The notes: generated from the sequence alone by a model not told the origin. A stretch of 64,000 nucleotides of DNA from Myxococcus hansupus (GCF_000280925.3 NZ_CP012109.1:5538501-5602500), one strand, 5' to 3'. Positions 30,637-39,909 are shown, counted from the stretch's first letter. Made by a program: numbers and translations.

Positions 30637-31803
30637 ATGGCTCGGACCTTCCAGACACTGCTGGCCGGAGTGAAACAGGAGATTCGCGAGGTCTCCGTGG
30701 AGGACGTGAAGCGGCTGCTGGAGGCCCGAGCCCCCGTGAAGCTGCTCGATGTCCGGGAATCGGACGAGTACGCCGGGGGCCGGCTGCCCGGGGCCCTCCA
30801 TATTCCAAGGGGTTATCTGGAGCTGCGCGTGGAAGGCCAGGTCCAGCGGGACGAAGAGGTCGTCGTCTACTGCGCGGGCGGAACCCGCTCCGCCCTGGCC
30901 GCCAAGACGCTGAAGGAGCTGGGGTACGAGCGGGTGGCTTCCCTGGCGGGGGGCTACAACCGCTGGAGCGACGCCGCCCTCCCCGTGGAGAAGCCCTTCG
31001 TCCTCTCCGCCGAGCAGAAGGAGCGCTACCGCCGCCACCTGAGCCTCCCCGAGGTCGGCGAGGCGGGCCAGGCGAAGCTGCTCCAGGCCCGCGTGCTGCT
31101 GCTCGGGGCCGGCGGGCTGGGCTCACCCGCGGCGCTGTACCTCGCCGCCGCGGGCGTGGGAACGCTGGGCATCGTCGACTCGGACGTGGTGGACCTGAGC
31201 AACCTCCAGCGGCAGGTCATCCACACCCGCGAGCGGCAGGGCCAGCCCAAGGTGGCCAGCGCCCGGGCCGCCATCGAAGCGCTCAACCCGGACGTGAAGG
31301 TGGTGGGCTTCGAGGAGCGCCTGGACTCGCGCAACGTCCTGCGCATCCTGGAGGGCTTCGACCTCGTCCTGGACGGCGGCGACAACTTCCCCACGCGCTA
31401 CCTGCTCAACGACGCGTGCGTGATGCTGGGCAAGCCCAACGTCCACGGCTCCATCTTCCGCTTCGAGGGCCAGGTGACGACGTTCCACCCCGGCCAGGGC
31501 CCCTGCTACCGCTGCCTGTACCCCGCGCCGCCGCCGCCCGAGCTGGCGCCCTCCTGCGCCGAAGCCGGCGTCCTGGGGGTGCTGCCCGGCGTCATGGGCC
31601 TGCTCCAGGCCACCGAGGCCCTCAAGCTCATCCTCGGCCAGGGGGCGCCGCTCGTGGGGCGGCTGCTCACCTTCGACGCGCTGGGCTCCCGCTTCCAGGA
31701 GCTCAAGCTGCGCCGGGACGCCCAGTGCCCGGTGTGCGCGCCGGGCACGAAGGTGGAGCTCATCGACTACGAACGTTTCTGCGCCGCGCCCACCTCCGCC
31801 TGA
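30637..31803 (+). CDS. moeB: Rhodanese / ThiF-MoeB fusion adenylyltransferase
   Basis: The 388-residue protein joins an N-terminal rhodanese (residues ~15-120, active C79 in YCAGGTRS) to a MoeB/ThiF E1-like domain (from 125). The E1 part has GAGGLGS near 157-163, SDVVDLSNLQRQVIH, the CYRCLYP and CPVC zinc pairs and the SCAEAGVLGVLPG catalytic-Cys block. It would adenylate the C-terminal Gly-Gly of a MoaD- or ThiS-like sulfur carrier and possibly load sulfur from the rhodanese. In eukaryotic MOCS3 the rhodanese is C-terminal; here the order is reversed. A second, free rhodanese gene follows 15 bases later. A MoaD-MoaE fusion is at 59092 in the same window. Confidence 0.9.
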   Translation: MARTFQTLLAGVKQEIREVSVEDVKRLLEARAPVKLLDVRESDEYAGGRLPGALHIPRGYLELRVEGQVQRDEEVVVYCAGGTRSALAAKTLKELGYERVASLAGGYNRWSDAALPVEKPFVLSAEQKERYRRHLSLPEVGEAGQAKLLQARVLLLGAGGLGSPAALYLAAAGVGTLGIVDSDVVDLSNLQRQVIHTRERQGQPKVASARAAIEALNPDVKVVGFEERLDSRNVLRILEGFDLVLDGGDNFPTRYLLNDACVMLGKPNVHGSIFRFEGQVTTFHPGQGPCYRCLYPAPPPPELAPSCAEAGVLGVLPGVMGLLQATEALKLILGQGAPLVGRLLTFDALGSRFQELKLRRDAQCPVCAPGTKVELIDYERFCAAPTSA

Positions 31804-31818
31804 AGGCCCACGCTCACC

Positions 31819-32151
31819 ATGCCCATCCCCGAGATTGCCCCCGCCCGACTCGCCGAGCTGCTCGCCGGCCCCGCGGACGCCCGCCCCGCCCTGCTCGACG
31901 TGCGCTTCTCCCACGAGCACGAATGGGTGGCGCTGCCAGACTCGCTGCTGATTCCGCTGCCGGAGTTGGAGGAGCGCGCCGCCGAACTGGAGCCGCTGCG
32001 CGGCCGGCCTGTCGTCGTCTACTGCCACCATGGGGTGCGCAGCCTGGATGGCGCGGCCTACCTCATGTCGCTGGGCATCGACGCGGTGTCGCTGCGAGGC
32101 GGCATCGACCTGTACTCACGGCAGGTGGACCCCACCCTGCCCCGCTACTGA
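31819..32151 (+). CDS. Single-domain rhodanese-like protein
   Basis: This 110-residue protein is one rhodanese domain: LLDVRFSHEHEWVALPDS is the CH2A-like block, and VYCHHGVRSL carries the active-site Cys followed by a six-residue loop with Arg. It could hold persulfide for MoeB or another acceptor. It follows the rhodanese-MoeB gene by 15 bases and stops 18 bases before the convergent kinase stop. Confidence 0.92.
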   Translation: MPIPEIAPARLAELLAGPADARPALLDVRFSHEHEWVALPDSLLIPLPELEERAAELEPLRGRPVVVYCHHGVRSLDGAAYLMSLGIDAVSLRGGIDLYSRQVDPTLPRY

Positions 32152-32169
32152 CGGGGCGCAGCGGGCGTC

Positions 32170-34455
32170 CTAACCGGTGAAGGCGGACAGGTCCTCGGTC
32201 TGCTTGTTGATGATGCCGGGCTTGATGTCGACCTCGAACATGAAGGGCTCCGTCAGCGGCCCGCCATGGAGCTCCAGCTTGTGGAGGCCCTCCATGAGCT
32301 CAATCTTCATGCCCTTGTTGCCCAGGTAGGTGCCCATGTCCTGGCCACCGCGCCGCACCGAGATGCCGCGCAGGCCGTCCGGCTTCAGCGTGAGCTGGAG
32401 CTGACCCCGGCGGAACTCGTAGGTGAAGGACTTGGCCTGCCCGGGCTCGCCGAAAGCGAGCGTGTCGCTCTCTTCCTTGTAGATGCCCTGCTGCTCGTTC
32501 ACGAGGATGAGCGTGTCCTGCAGGTGCGCGCCCGCCGCGTTGACGATGGGCGTCTCCCCCAGCTCCGTCACCGGCTGCGGGCTGCCACACCGGGCGTTGT
32601 GCCGCACCGACACCCGAACCTTCTCGTTGGTGTTGACGGACAGCGTCACCGCCTGGCCATCCGTGGCGCGGCTGTTGAGCACCGCGAGGATGGGCTTGTG
32701 GAACACGAAGCCCACCGCCAGCAACCCGACGATGAACCCGATGGTGGCCACGTTGCGCTTGGACACCCCGGCGCGAGCGCTGCGCGCGGACTTCTCCAGC
32801 GCGCGGTCGACCTCCGCGGCATCTTCCCGGGAGCGCGCGACGGAGATGCTCGAGGTGCGCGAGCGCGGCGGCGCGGACGGCATCTCCGCGCGGCTCGACG
32901 TACGGCGGCGCGCGGGGGCCTCGGCGGCGTGGACACCGGTCTGCATGCCCGTGCGGCGGCGGGGCGGCGGCGCGGGCTCCGGCGGCGGCAGCATCGTCCG
33001 CTCGTCGTCGTCGTCCTCATCCTCCATCCGCGTGCGCTCATCGACCGCGGCCATGCTCGCGCGCGAGCGCGACGGAGGCGGCGGACCGGGGTCGTCCACG
33101 ATGGGCGAGGCGCGCGTGGCGGAGCGGCGAGGCGGCGGCGGATCCCCCGCCCGGCTCAAATCCGACCGGGAGCTGGTCCGGGCAATCTGCGTGGAGTTGG
33201 GGTTGGAGGGACGGCGCAGCTCCGCCGAGGTCCTGCTCCGGCGCGGCGGCGCGTCATCGACGCTCGACGGCGCTTCCCACTCCGGGTCGTCCGACTCCAC
33301 CGCGGGCACGGCTGCGGAGGTCCGCCGGGGCGGCGGCAGGGACGCGCGGGAGGAAGAACCCCGCGCGCGCTCGCGCACCGAGGCCTCGCCCGGGGGCGCC
33401 TCCCAGTTCATGTCCGCGGCCGAGCTGCGGCTCCGGCCCCGCTCCTGCGGCGGCGGCGTGGGCGGCATCGGCGTACCGGAGTTGGCGGAGTCCTCGCCCA
33501 CGGGAACGACCTGCCCCTGAGCCTTCTCCTCCGACAGCCGATCGGCGAAGAGCGTCTCCATCAGCTCGGAAATCTGGACCGAGCCGGCCACCCAGCGCTG
33601 CCCGACGAGGATCTCCTCGAGCGCCACCTGGAACTGGCGCGCATCGCGGTACCGGTCGTCCGAGTTCTTCGCGATGGCCCGCATCACCACCGGGTCCATC
33701 TCCTCCGGCACGTCCGCCACCTGCGAGGGCGCGGCGATGGCGCACTCCATGGCGGCCTGCAGCGTGGCCAGCTCCGAGTCACGCTTCAGCGGGCGCACGC
33801 CCGTGAGCAGCTCGTAGAGCACCAGGCCGATGGCGAAGATGTCCGCGCGTCCGTCCAGCGGCTTGCCGGCGGCCTGCTCCGGCGCCATGTACGCGAACTT
33901 GCCCTTGATGGCGCCGGACTTGGTCAGCGACGCCTGGTCCGCCGCCTTGGCGATACCGAAGTCCACCAGCTTCACCGAGCCGTCGAAGCTGATCAGGATG
34001 TTCTGCGGCGAGATGTCGCGGTGCACCACGCGCAGCGGGCGCCCGGCGTCATCCATGCGGCTGTGGGCGTAGTGCAGGCCCTCGCACGCGGCGGCGACGA
34101 TGCGGATGGCCAGCGGCCGGGCCACCCACTGGCCCGTGCTCGCGGCCTTGCGCATCACCCGGCCGAGGTCCTCGCCGTGGATGAACTCCATGGCGATGTA
34201 GTAGGTGCCGTTGGCCTCGCCGAACTCGTAGACCTGGGCGATGTTCGGGTGGTTGAAGCGCGCCGCGATCAGCGCCTCGTTCCGGAACATCTCCACGAAC
34301 TCACGGTCCTCCGCGAGGTGCGGGAGGATGCGCTTCACCACGAGGTTCTTGTGGAACCCCTCGATGCCCGTCTGGCGCGCCAGCCAGACCTCGGCCATGC
34401 CGCCCGTGGCGAGCTTCTTAAGAAGCTGATATTTCCCGAATGATTGTGGGTTCAT
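32170..34455 (-). CDS. Transmembrane Ser/Thr protein kinase (Pkn family)
   Basis: This 761-residue kinase has all catalytic elements: TGGMAEVWLA loop, K41 in VVKRIL, HRDISPQN (145-152), DFGIAK (165-170) and APEQ. A 280-residue Ser/Arg/Pro-rich linker follows, then one helix (VATIGFIVGLLAVGFVF) and an external C-terminal domain of about 175 residues with alternating beta strands that looks PEGA-like. It is inner-membrane, kinase inside. The gene at 34488 is divergent, 32 bases away. Substrate and signal are unknown. Confidence 0.93.
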   Translation of the reverse strand: MNPQSFGKYQLLKKLATGGMAEVWLARQTGIEGFHKNLVVKRILPHLAEDREFVEMFRNEALIAARFNHPNIAQVYEFGEANGTYYIAMEFIHGEDLGRVMRKAASTGQWVARPLAIRIVAAACEGLHYAHSRMDDAGRPLRVVHRDISPQNILISFDGSVKLVDFGIAKAADQASLTKSGAIKGKFAYMAPEQAAGKPLDGRADIFAIGLVLYELLTGVRPLKRDSELATLQAAMECAIAAPSQVADVPEEMDPVVMRAIAKNSDDRYRDARQFQVALEEILVGQRWVAGSVQISELMETLFADRLSEEKAQGQVVPVGEDSANSGTPMPPTPPPQERGRSRSSAADMNWEAPPGEASVRERARGSSSRASLPPPRRTSAAVPAVESDDPEWEAPSSVDDAPPRRSRTSAELRRPSNPNSTQIARTSSRSDLSRAGDPPPPRRSATRASPIVDDPGPPPPSRSRASMAAVDERTRMEDEDDDDERTMLPPPEPAPPPRRRTGMQTGVHAAEAPARRRTSSRAEMPSAPPRSRTSSISVARSREDAAEVDRALEKSARSARAGVSKRNVATIGFIVGLLAVGFVFHKPILAVLNSRATDGQAVTLSVNTNEKVRVSVRHNARCGSPQPVTELGETPIVNAAGAHLQDTLILVNEQQGIYKEESDTLAFGEPGQAKSFTYEFRRGQLQLTLKPDGLRGISVRRGGQDMGTYLGNKGMKIELMEGLHKLELHGGPLTEPFMFEVDIKPGIINKQTEDLSAFTG

Positions 34456-34487
34456 CCCGGGACATTGCCGGCGGGGAGCAGGCTCAG

Positions 34488-35174
34488 GTGGAATGCAGCA
34501 GGGCAGCGCATCTTAGAGGACAGCCGCTTCAGAGGCAAAGGCGGGCCGTTTCGACAACCGGGTGGGGACTGCTTGCCTGCCTCTTGATTGCCAGTACCAC
34601 GGTTGCAGCCCCCGCCAACGATCAGATTCGCGTCGAACGCCGGGGAAATGTCCTGGAGCTCCGCTGGTCGGACGCCGAGGAACGCCTGCAGGGTACGCTT
34701 CACCCCGCCATGCCGCGTGAGGGAGAGCCCATCTCCGTGTCGCTGCATGTAGGTAACTTCGAGGGTCCCGAGTTCGACGGCCCCCTCACCCTCACCTTCC
34801 ATCCCGTCGGCTCTCCGACGCAGCAGACGAAGACGCTGAAGCGGGATGGGGTCAACTGGCACACCGAGCTGACGCCGGACGAGCCCGGCCCCTGGGATTT
34901 GGAGGTGCGGTACCAGGGCACCCGGCTCAAGGTGCTGACGGCGCGCTTCTCGGTGGCGAGCACCCCCATTCCCCAAGGCCTGGGCTGGGGACTGGTCCTG
35001 GTGGGCGCGGGCGCGGCGTTGGCGTTCGGCGTGCGCAACGTGCTGCGGCGCATGCAGGCGTCGCGTACCAGCCCGGAGGCTCCGGCCGCCGTCCCCTCCC
35101 CTCCGGCCGAGGCCCCGCCAGCGAAACCCGACGAGGCCCCCGCCCCACCGGCCGATCCTCCGTCCGGGCAGTAA
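34488..35174 (+). CDS. Membrane protein with FixH/YtkA-like extracytoplasmic domain
   Basis: The 228-residue product has an N-terminal signal or anchor (GLLACLLIASTTVAAPA), an Ig-like beta domain similar to FixH/YtkA modules, one transmembrane helix near residues 165-185 (GLGWGLVLVGAGAALAFGV) and a Pro/Ala-rich cytoplasmic tail. The GTG at 34488 is chosen because GGGGAG lies nine bases upstream and it clears the divergent kinase start. The ATG at 34440 would overlap that kinase gene by 16 bases and lacks a ribosome site. Function is unknown. Confidence 0.65.
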   Translation: MECSRAAHLRGQPLQRQRRAVSTTGWGLLACLLIASTTVAAPANDQIRVERRGNVLELRWSDAEERLQGTLHPAMPREGEPISVSLHVGNFEGPEFDGPLTLTFHPVGSPTQQTKTLKRDGVNWHTELTPDEPGPWDLEVRYQGTRLKVLTARFSVASTPIPQGLGWGLVLVGAGAALAFGVRNVLRRMQASRTSPEAPAAVPSPPAEAPPAKPDEAPAPPADPPSGQ

Positions 35175-35395
35175 CTCCTTCCAAGCGACGGACATTCGTA
35201 CAGGGTCGCCTGCCGGGGACGTGGGAACTTTGGTTCCCTGTCACGGCAGCGTGACGCCCTGGTCACGGTTTTTCTACGCCGTCCGGCCCGGATTGCGTTC
35301 GAAACCGGACCGCGCATGACCCTCCGCGTCCGCTCTCCGATCGGGCACCCGTGTTGCAGTGGACGCGCTCCGGTGGCGGTCGGGGAGGCGTGGAC

Positions 35396-36736
35396 ATGGG
35401 CGGGTGGCGGGTGGAAGAGCGGGCGAAGCGGGGCCTTCTCGTCGCGATACTGATGGGGGTGCCGGCGGTGGCCACCGCTGCATCCCCCGACCCTCGGACG
35501 GAGTCGGTTGTCGCGGAGGCGGAAGAGGAGCCCTCCTCAGCCGACGTGGTCGACGAAGTGGCGCCCGCCAAGATGATGTCCTTGGACGGCGCGGAGACGT
35601 ACCTCACCTCCCCGGACGACGTCGTGGATGCACGGCTCGAGGGGGCGGTGGCGCAGGCGATGCCGCCGTCGGAGCAGACGCCCACGGGCGCGCAGCCTCC
35701 GGTGGTGAATCCGCTGCCCGGGAGCGGCGACGCCGCCCAGACGCAGCAGGACGCGAAGCAGCGCAAGGCGAAGCGGCGGCCGGGACAGCCCCAGGAAGAC
35801 TCGCTGGGTGAGAATCCGGACGCGCTCGACGACAAGCCCGCGGATGAGGTGCAGCCCATCCGTGTCATCGGCCGCGTGTCGGCGCGGGCGCGCGCGGACG
35901 AGCGCAACCAGTTCCAGCGCCGGATGTCCGTGGCGGACGCGCGCGTGGGCGTGAGCACGTCGCTGTCCAACCTCGAGGCGGAGGTGACGGCGGACCTGGC
36001 GGACTCGAACATGCTCAAGGACGCCTTCGTGCGTCTGGCGGATGACCAGAAGCGCTTCCGCCTCTATGGCGGCCAGTTCAAGACGCCCTTCCTGCAGCGC
36101 TCGCTGGAGTCGTCGTGGGATTTGCCCCTCCAGACGCGCGGCCTGGTGGAGGACTACATCACCGACGCGCACCAGATGGGTGGCCGCCGCATGGGGCTCA
36201 TGGGCGAGGTCCGGCTCAAGGACGTCTGGGGCCTCAAGGTCTCCGCGGGCTTCTTCCAGGGCGGCATCGACGAGGCGGGCGTGCGGATGAAGGAGGACGC
36301 GTCGGCGCGCGTGAGCCTGCGTCCCTTCAACTTCAAGCCGCTCACCGTGGGCGTCAGCACCTACGTGTCCGAGGCCATGGGGCTGGCGCGCAAGCACGCG
36401 GTGGCGGCCGACGCGGAGCTGAAGGTCGCCGGCTTCGTCTTCACGGGTGAGGCCATCTCCGGGCGGCTGCCCATGGGGCCCTTCACCGCGCAGATGCTGC
36501 TGGCCCAGTACCTCATCCACATCGGGGAAGAGTGGGCCATCCAGCCCGTCGCGGGTGTCGAGTCGCTCCAGCTTCGCGGCGACGTGGTGCGCGGTGACGG
36601 ACACGCGTTGGTGGGCGGCTTCAACGTGCTGCTCGGCTCCCGCTTCCGGGCCCAGTTCCAGACGGAACGCGCGCTGCGCCCCGGCGACGAATTTCCTGGT
36701 CTGCAGCACTCCATCGAACTCGGCGCACGCTTCTGA
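35396..36736 (+). CDS. OprO/OprP-like outer-membrane porin
   Basis: This protein of about 446 residues has a signal peptide (LVAILMGVPAVATAA), a long acidic/Pro linker (residues ~30-155) and a C-terminal beta-barrel domain of the phosphate-selective porin O/P type: LYGGQFKTPFLQRSLESSW is the family hallmark block, followed by MGGRRMGLMGEV and ending in SIELGARF with terminal Phe, the usual Bam recognition. OprP/OprO pass phosphate or polyphosphate; specificity here is inferred. The ATG follows GGGGAGG by 7 bases. The stop is 17 bases before the VTC gene, so it heads the VTC/DUF4956 unit. Confidence 0.85.
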   Translation: MGGWRVEERAKRGLLVAILMGVPAVATAASPDPRTESVVAEAEEEPSSADVVDEVAPAKMMSLDGAETYLTSPDDVVDARLEGAVAQAMPPSEQTPTGAQPPVVNPLPGSGDAAQTQQDAKQRKAKRRPGQPQEDSLGENPDALDDKPADEVQPIRVIGRVSARARADERNQFQRRMSVADARVGVSTSLSNLEAEVTADLADSNMLKDAFVRLADDQKRFRLYGGQFKTPFLQRSLESSWDLPLQTRGLVEDYITDAHQMGGRRMGLMGEVRLKDVWGLKVSAGFFQGGIDEAGVRMKEDASARVSLRPFNFKPLTVGVSTYVSEAMGLARKHAVAADAELKVAGFVFTGEAISGRLPMGPFTAQMLLAQYLIHIGEEWAIQPVAGVESLQLRGDVVRGDGHALVGGFNVLLGSRFRAQFQTERALRPGDEFPGLQHSIELGARF

Positions 36737-36753
36737 GCACGGAGAGCCAAACG

Positions 36754-37467
36754 ATGCTGTCGTTCGCGGAAGGTGAAGTCACCAAGCTCCGTCGGGAGTT
36801 CAAGCTGGTGCTGGAGGCGCAGACGGCCGCCGTGCTGAGCACGCGCCTGTCGTTGGAGCTGGAAGGGCACCTGCCGCCCCCCACGCGCATCGTCTCCGTC
36901 TACTTCGACCGGCCCGGCGGTCCCCTGGCGGCGCGGGCGATGCTCACGCCGGACGACTGTCTCAAGGTGCGGACCAAGGAGTACTCACCGGACCTGGGCG
37001 CCAGCGGCGCGGCGCGCGTGGTGTTGGAGGTGAAGCGGGAGCGGCGCGGCCTGACGCAGAAGCGCCGCGTCTGGGTTCCGCGCACGGACCTGGGCCGGGT
37101 GCTGCGCGGCGGCGCCAGCCTGTTGCCGCTCATCGCGGGAGGCAGCCTGAGTCCGGTGCTCGCGGTGACGTACACGCGGCACGTGTACCAGTCGTCACGT
37201 GCGTGGCGGGTGACGGTGGATCGCGACATTCGCTACCACCGGATTGCTCCGGAGCTGGCCATGTCCCAGCTTCCGCTGACGGTGGAGCGGCTGGAGCCCG
37301 CGCAGTGGCTGGAGCCGCGGGTGGTGGTGGAAGTGAAGCACCTCGGGCACGAGCTGCCCGACTGGCTGGCGTCGCTCAATCCGGGTGGAGCGCCGGCCTA
37401 CAGCAAGTTCTCAGAGGGCATGACGAAGGTCCACACCTTCGCCACGGACGGCGTCGCAGGGGGATAG
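36754..37467 (+). CDS. VTC-domain protein, putative polyphosphate polymerase
   Basis: This 237-residue protein is a tunnel-fold (TTM/CYTH-like) VTC domain. Eight-strand ExK and basic pairs are visible: E15-F-K17 in RREFKLVL, K71/R73 in CLKVRTKEY, E92/K94 in VVLEVKRER, R152 in WRVTVDRDI, E193/K195 in VVVEVKH and K218 in AYSKFSEG. In yeast Vtc4 this fold makes polyphosphate from ATP using such residues, and bacterial relatives are often next to DUF4956 membrane proteins, as here. The P-loop gene starts six bases after its stop. Activity is inferred from family, not proven by sequence. Confidence 0.9.
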   Translation: MLSFAEGEVTKLRREFKLVLEAQTAAVLSTRLSLELEGHLPPPTRIVSVYFDRPGGPLAARAMLTPDDCLKVRTKEYSPDLGASGAARVVLEVKRERRGLTQKRRVWVPRTDLGRVLRGGASLLPLIAGGSLSPVLAVTYTRHVYQSSRAWRVTVDRDIRYHRIAPELAMSQLPLTVERLEPAQWLEPRVVVEVKHLGHELPDWLASLNPGGAPAYSKFSEGMTKVHTFATDGVAGG

Positions 37468-37473
37468 GGCACA

Positions 37474-39180
37474 GTGTTCATCGACTTCGAAGGAATTGAT
37501 GGCAGCGGCAAGACGACGCTCTCCAACCTGCTGTCCGCGAAGCTCAAGCGGCTGGGGTACCGGGTGGCGCACGCGCGGGAGGGCGGCGAGCTGCAAGCCC
37601 CCACGGCGCGGCGCGTGCGGGAGCTGACGCGCGACTCGCGGCTGCTGGAGATGTCGCCGCGCGCGGAGTTCTTCCTCAACCTGGCGCGGGACGCACAGCA
37701 ACTGGACGAAGTGATTGCCCCCGCGCTGTCTCGCGGCGAGGTGTGCATCAGCGACCGCTACCTGTACTCGCAGCTCGCGTTGAGCGGCGGGGGCCGGGGA
37801 CTTCCCATGGACGAACTGCGGCCGGCGTGCGAGCTGGCCTCGCAGGGGCTGTGGCCCGACCTGGTCATCCTGGTGGATGTGGACCCGGACCTCGCGCGGC
37901 TGCGCAAGCGCCTGGGCAAGCTTCAGAGCAAGCGCGCCAGTGACGGTGACAGCCGCAAGGGCCTGGCCGGCGCGGGGCTGGCGGTCCGGGTGCGTGAGTC
38001 CTTCCTGGAGATGGCGCGCAAGGACCCGCAGCGCTGGCTCATCCTGGAGAACAACGACGTGCCCTTGCGCGTGCTGGAGCAGCGCCTGGTGGATGCCGTG
38101 GTGGCCCGGCTGGAGGGACGCGAGATGCAGGTGCAGCGCATCGTCCCCGCGTCCAACCACCGCGCTTCCGAGGGCGCCATCACCGTCCAGAACGTGGAGG
38201 AGCGCTTCTTCCAGACGTTGGACGCGGTGGAGCAACGCGAGCCAGCGCTCGCGGCGTGGATGCTGAGCGGCATCCCGGGGCTGCCCGCGCACCAGCGGCG
38301 GCTGGCCTTCGCGGAGCGCTTCCCCGCCCTCATCGCGCGCGGCATGAACGGCCTGGAGGACGCGCCCGCCATGGACCTGCGCGAGGTGCTCGCCGACGTC
38401 GCGCCCGCGGACGTGGCCTTCAGTCTCACGGGCCGGACGGGCACGCGCGCGGCCATGCTGCGCCAGCGGCTGTACGCGCAGGCCCCCGCCGAGGTGCTGG
38501 CGAGCCTCAAGCATGACGACTCACCGCAGGCCTGGGCCCTGCGCGAGCGGGCCATGCGGGACGGCCGGCTGACCGAGGTGCTCGGCAGTCTGGCCGGACA
38601 GGACTGCGAGGAGGCCTGGGTGGTGCGCGAGGCCGGCATGCAGCGCAAGCTGTACGCGGACGTGGCGCGCAGCCTCACCGGACTGGCGGGGAGCCGCGCG
38701 GACGCGCTTCGGGAGGTGCTGCTGCCCCATGACCGGCTCGCCGTGCTGCGCAGCACCCAGGGCCTGGACACGCCGGTGGCGCGCGGCCTGCGCGAGGCGC
38801 TCGCGGGCAAGGCCCTGAAGCTGGTGCTCCGCTCGGTGACGGGCCTGGACACGGAGGAAGCCTGGGCCCTGCGCGAGCGCGGCGCCCCGCTGACGAAGGA
38901 GGCGCTGGACTCCCTCGATGGAATGGATGACCCGCGCGCCTGGAAGCTGCGTGTGGAGCACCTGGAGCGTTGGCCCACCACGGCGGTGTCGTCGCTGGAA
39001 GGGTTGCCCCTGGGGCCGCACGCCCAGGCGCTCATCGACCGCGTGTTGGCCGCGAACCCCGGCAAGCTGCCGCTGCTGCGCAACGCCTACGCCGTGGTCG
39101 CCACCGCCAGAACGCTCGCCGCGCCCGCGTCGGCCCCGCGCCGGGCGGAAGTCGACGCGCCCACCCGGATGGAGGCCTAG
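37474..39180 (+). CDS. Thymidylate-kinase-like P-loop protein fused to 27-residue repeats
   Basis: This 568-residue protein has an N-terminal TMK-like domain (1-215) with P-loop GIDGSGKTT (7-15), D94-R95 in SDRYLYSQLALSG and a LID-like stretch (RKRLGKLQSKR). True Tmk is about 210 residues and stops there. Here a second region (about 220-540) contains roughly nine units of 26-28 residues with the pattern SL.G.D...AW.LRE, probably a helical solenoid. The start is a GTG six bases after the VTC stop, with AGGGGG ten bases before it. Being embedded between VTC and DUF4956 genes, it may phosphorylate or regulate polyphosphate rather than dTMP (inference). Confidence 0.88.
   Translation: MFIDFEGIDGSGKTTLSNLLSAKLKRLGYRVAHAREGGELQAPTARRVRELTRDSRLLEMSPRAEFFLNLARDAQQLDEVIAPALSRGEVCISDRYLYSQLALSGGGRGLPMDELRPACELASQGLWPDLVILVDVDPDLARLRKRLGKLQSKRASDGDSRKGLAGAGLAVRVRESFLEMARKDPQRWLILENNDVPLRVLEQRLVDAVVARLEGREMQVQRIVPASNHRASEGAITVQNVEERFFQTLDAVEQREPALAAWMLSGIPGLPAHQRRLAFAERFPALIARGMNGLEDAPAMDLREVLADVAPADVAFSLTGRTGTRAAMLRQRLYAQAPAEVLASLKHDDSPQAWALRERAMRDGRLTEVLGSLAGQDCEEAWVVREAGMQRKLYADVARSLTGLAGSRADALREVLLPHDRLAVLRSTQGLDTPVARGLREALAGKALKLVLRSVTGLDTEEAWALRERGAPLTKEALDSLDGMDDPRAWKLRVEHLERWPTTAVSSLEGLPLGPHAQALIDRVLAANPGKLPLLRNAYAVVATARTLAAPASAPRRAEVDAPTRMEA
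38326..39045 (+). repeat. About nine protein repeats of 26-28 residues in the TMK-like protein
   Basis: Units begin at about residues 285, 309, 337, 366, 393, 421, 447, 474 and 500 of the protein and share a SL-G core followed by W/L and LRE (for example SLTGLAGSRADALRE and SVTGLDTEEAWALRE). The DNA copies are diverged, so these are old protein repeats, not recent tandem duplications. Confidence 0.75.
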
Positions 39181-39189
39181 CCCCACACC

Positions 39190-39909
39190 ATGGATGCTCC
39201 ATTCTCAGCCCTCTTCGAGGGCGCGAAGGCGGAATTCAGCTCGCTGTCCGTCGCCGCGATTCTCCCGCGGATGCTGGCGGCGGCCCTCATCGGAACGCTC
39301 CTGTCGCTGCGGCCCTGGCGTCTGCTCATGAAGCGGGCGCTGCCCAAGGCGGACATGATTCAGGCCCAGGTGCTGCTCTGCGCGGCGGCGGCGGTCATCA
39401 CCGCCGTCATCGGGGACAGCCTGGCGAAGGCCTTCGGCCTGGTGGGCCTGGGCGGATTCGTGCGCTTCCGTTCCGGACTCAAGGACCCGCGCGACGCGGC
39501 CATCCTGTTCCTGATGATTGGCCTGGGCATGGCGTGTGGACACGGCAGCCTGGGGCTGGCCTCCGTCGGCATGTTGTTCGTCATGGCCCTGCTCTTCGTC
39601 CTGGACCTGTTCAACCGGGACGAGGCGCAGCCGGGCGCGGTGAAGCAGCGGCTGCTCCTGTCCGCGCAGTCGGACGACCTGGTGGGCGCGGAGGCCACGC
39701 TGCGCCGCGCGCTGGGTGAGCGCAACGTGATGGTGAAGAGCTGCGCGCTCGACTTCGACGGGCGGCGGCTGGAGTTGGAAGTGGAGGAGCCAGAGCCGGG
39801 CTCCCTCGCGGCGGCGCTGGGCCGCACCGAGGGCACATCCCTGCGCGGCTTGCGGTGGACGGCGGTGAATCCAAGGAGCACAGGCGGCACACGGGAGGAG
39901 CGGGTATGA
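39190..39909 (+). CDS. DUF4956 membrane protein
   Basis: This 239-residue protein has about four transmembrane helices (within residues ~20-140) and a soluble C-terminal ferredoxin-like domain. The DUF4956 hallmark is clear: GLVGLGGFVRFRSGLKDPRD followed by AILFLMIGLGMACGHG. Family members sit beside VTC-domain genes in many bacteria and are presumed to anchor or supply a channel for the tunnel-fold partner. It begins nine bases after the P-loop gene and its stop overlaps the start of the lipoprotein gene (ATGA, 39906-39909). No enzyme residues are known. Confidence 0.93.
   Translation: MDAPFSALFEGAKAEFSSLSVAAILPRMLAAALIGTLLSLRPWRLLMKRALPKADMIQAQVLLCAAAAVITAVIGDSLAKAFGLVGLGGFVRFRSGLKDPRDAAILFLMIGLGMACGHGSLGLASVGMLFVMALLFVLDLFNRDEAQPGAVKQRLLLSAQSDDLVGAEATLRRALGERNVMVKSCALDFDGRRLELEVEEPEPGSLAAALGRTEGTSLRGLRWTAVNPRSTGGTREERV

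Noticed and set aside
34440..34487. ATG start for the FixH-like membrane protein
   Set aside because: It would overlap the divergent kinase by 16 bases and has no ribosome site; the GTG at 34488 has GGGGAG upstream.
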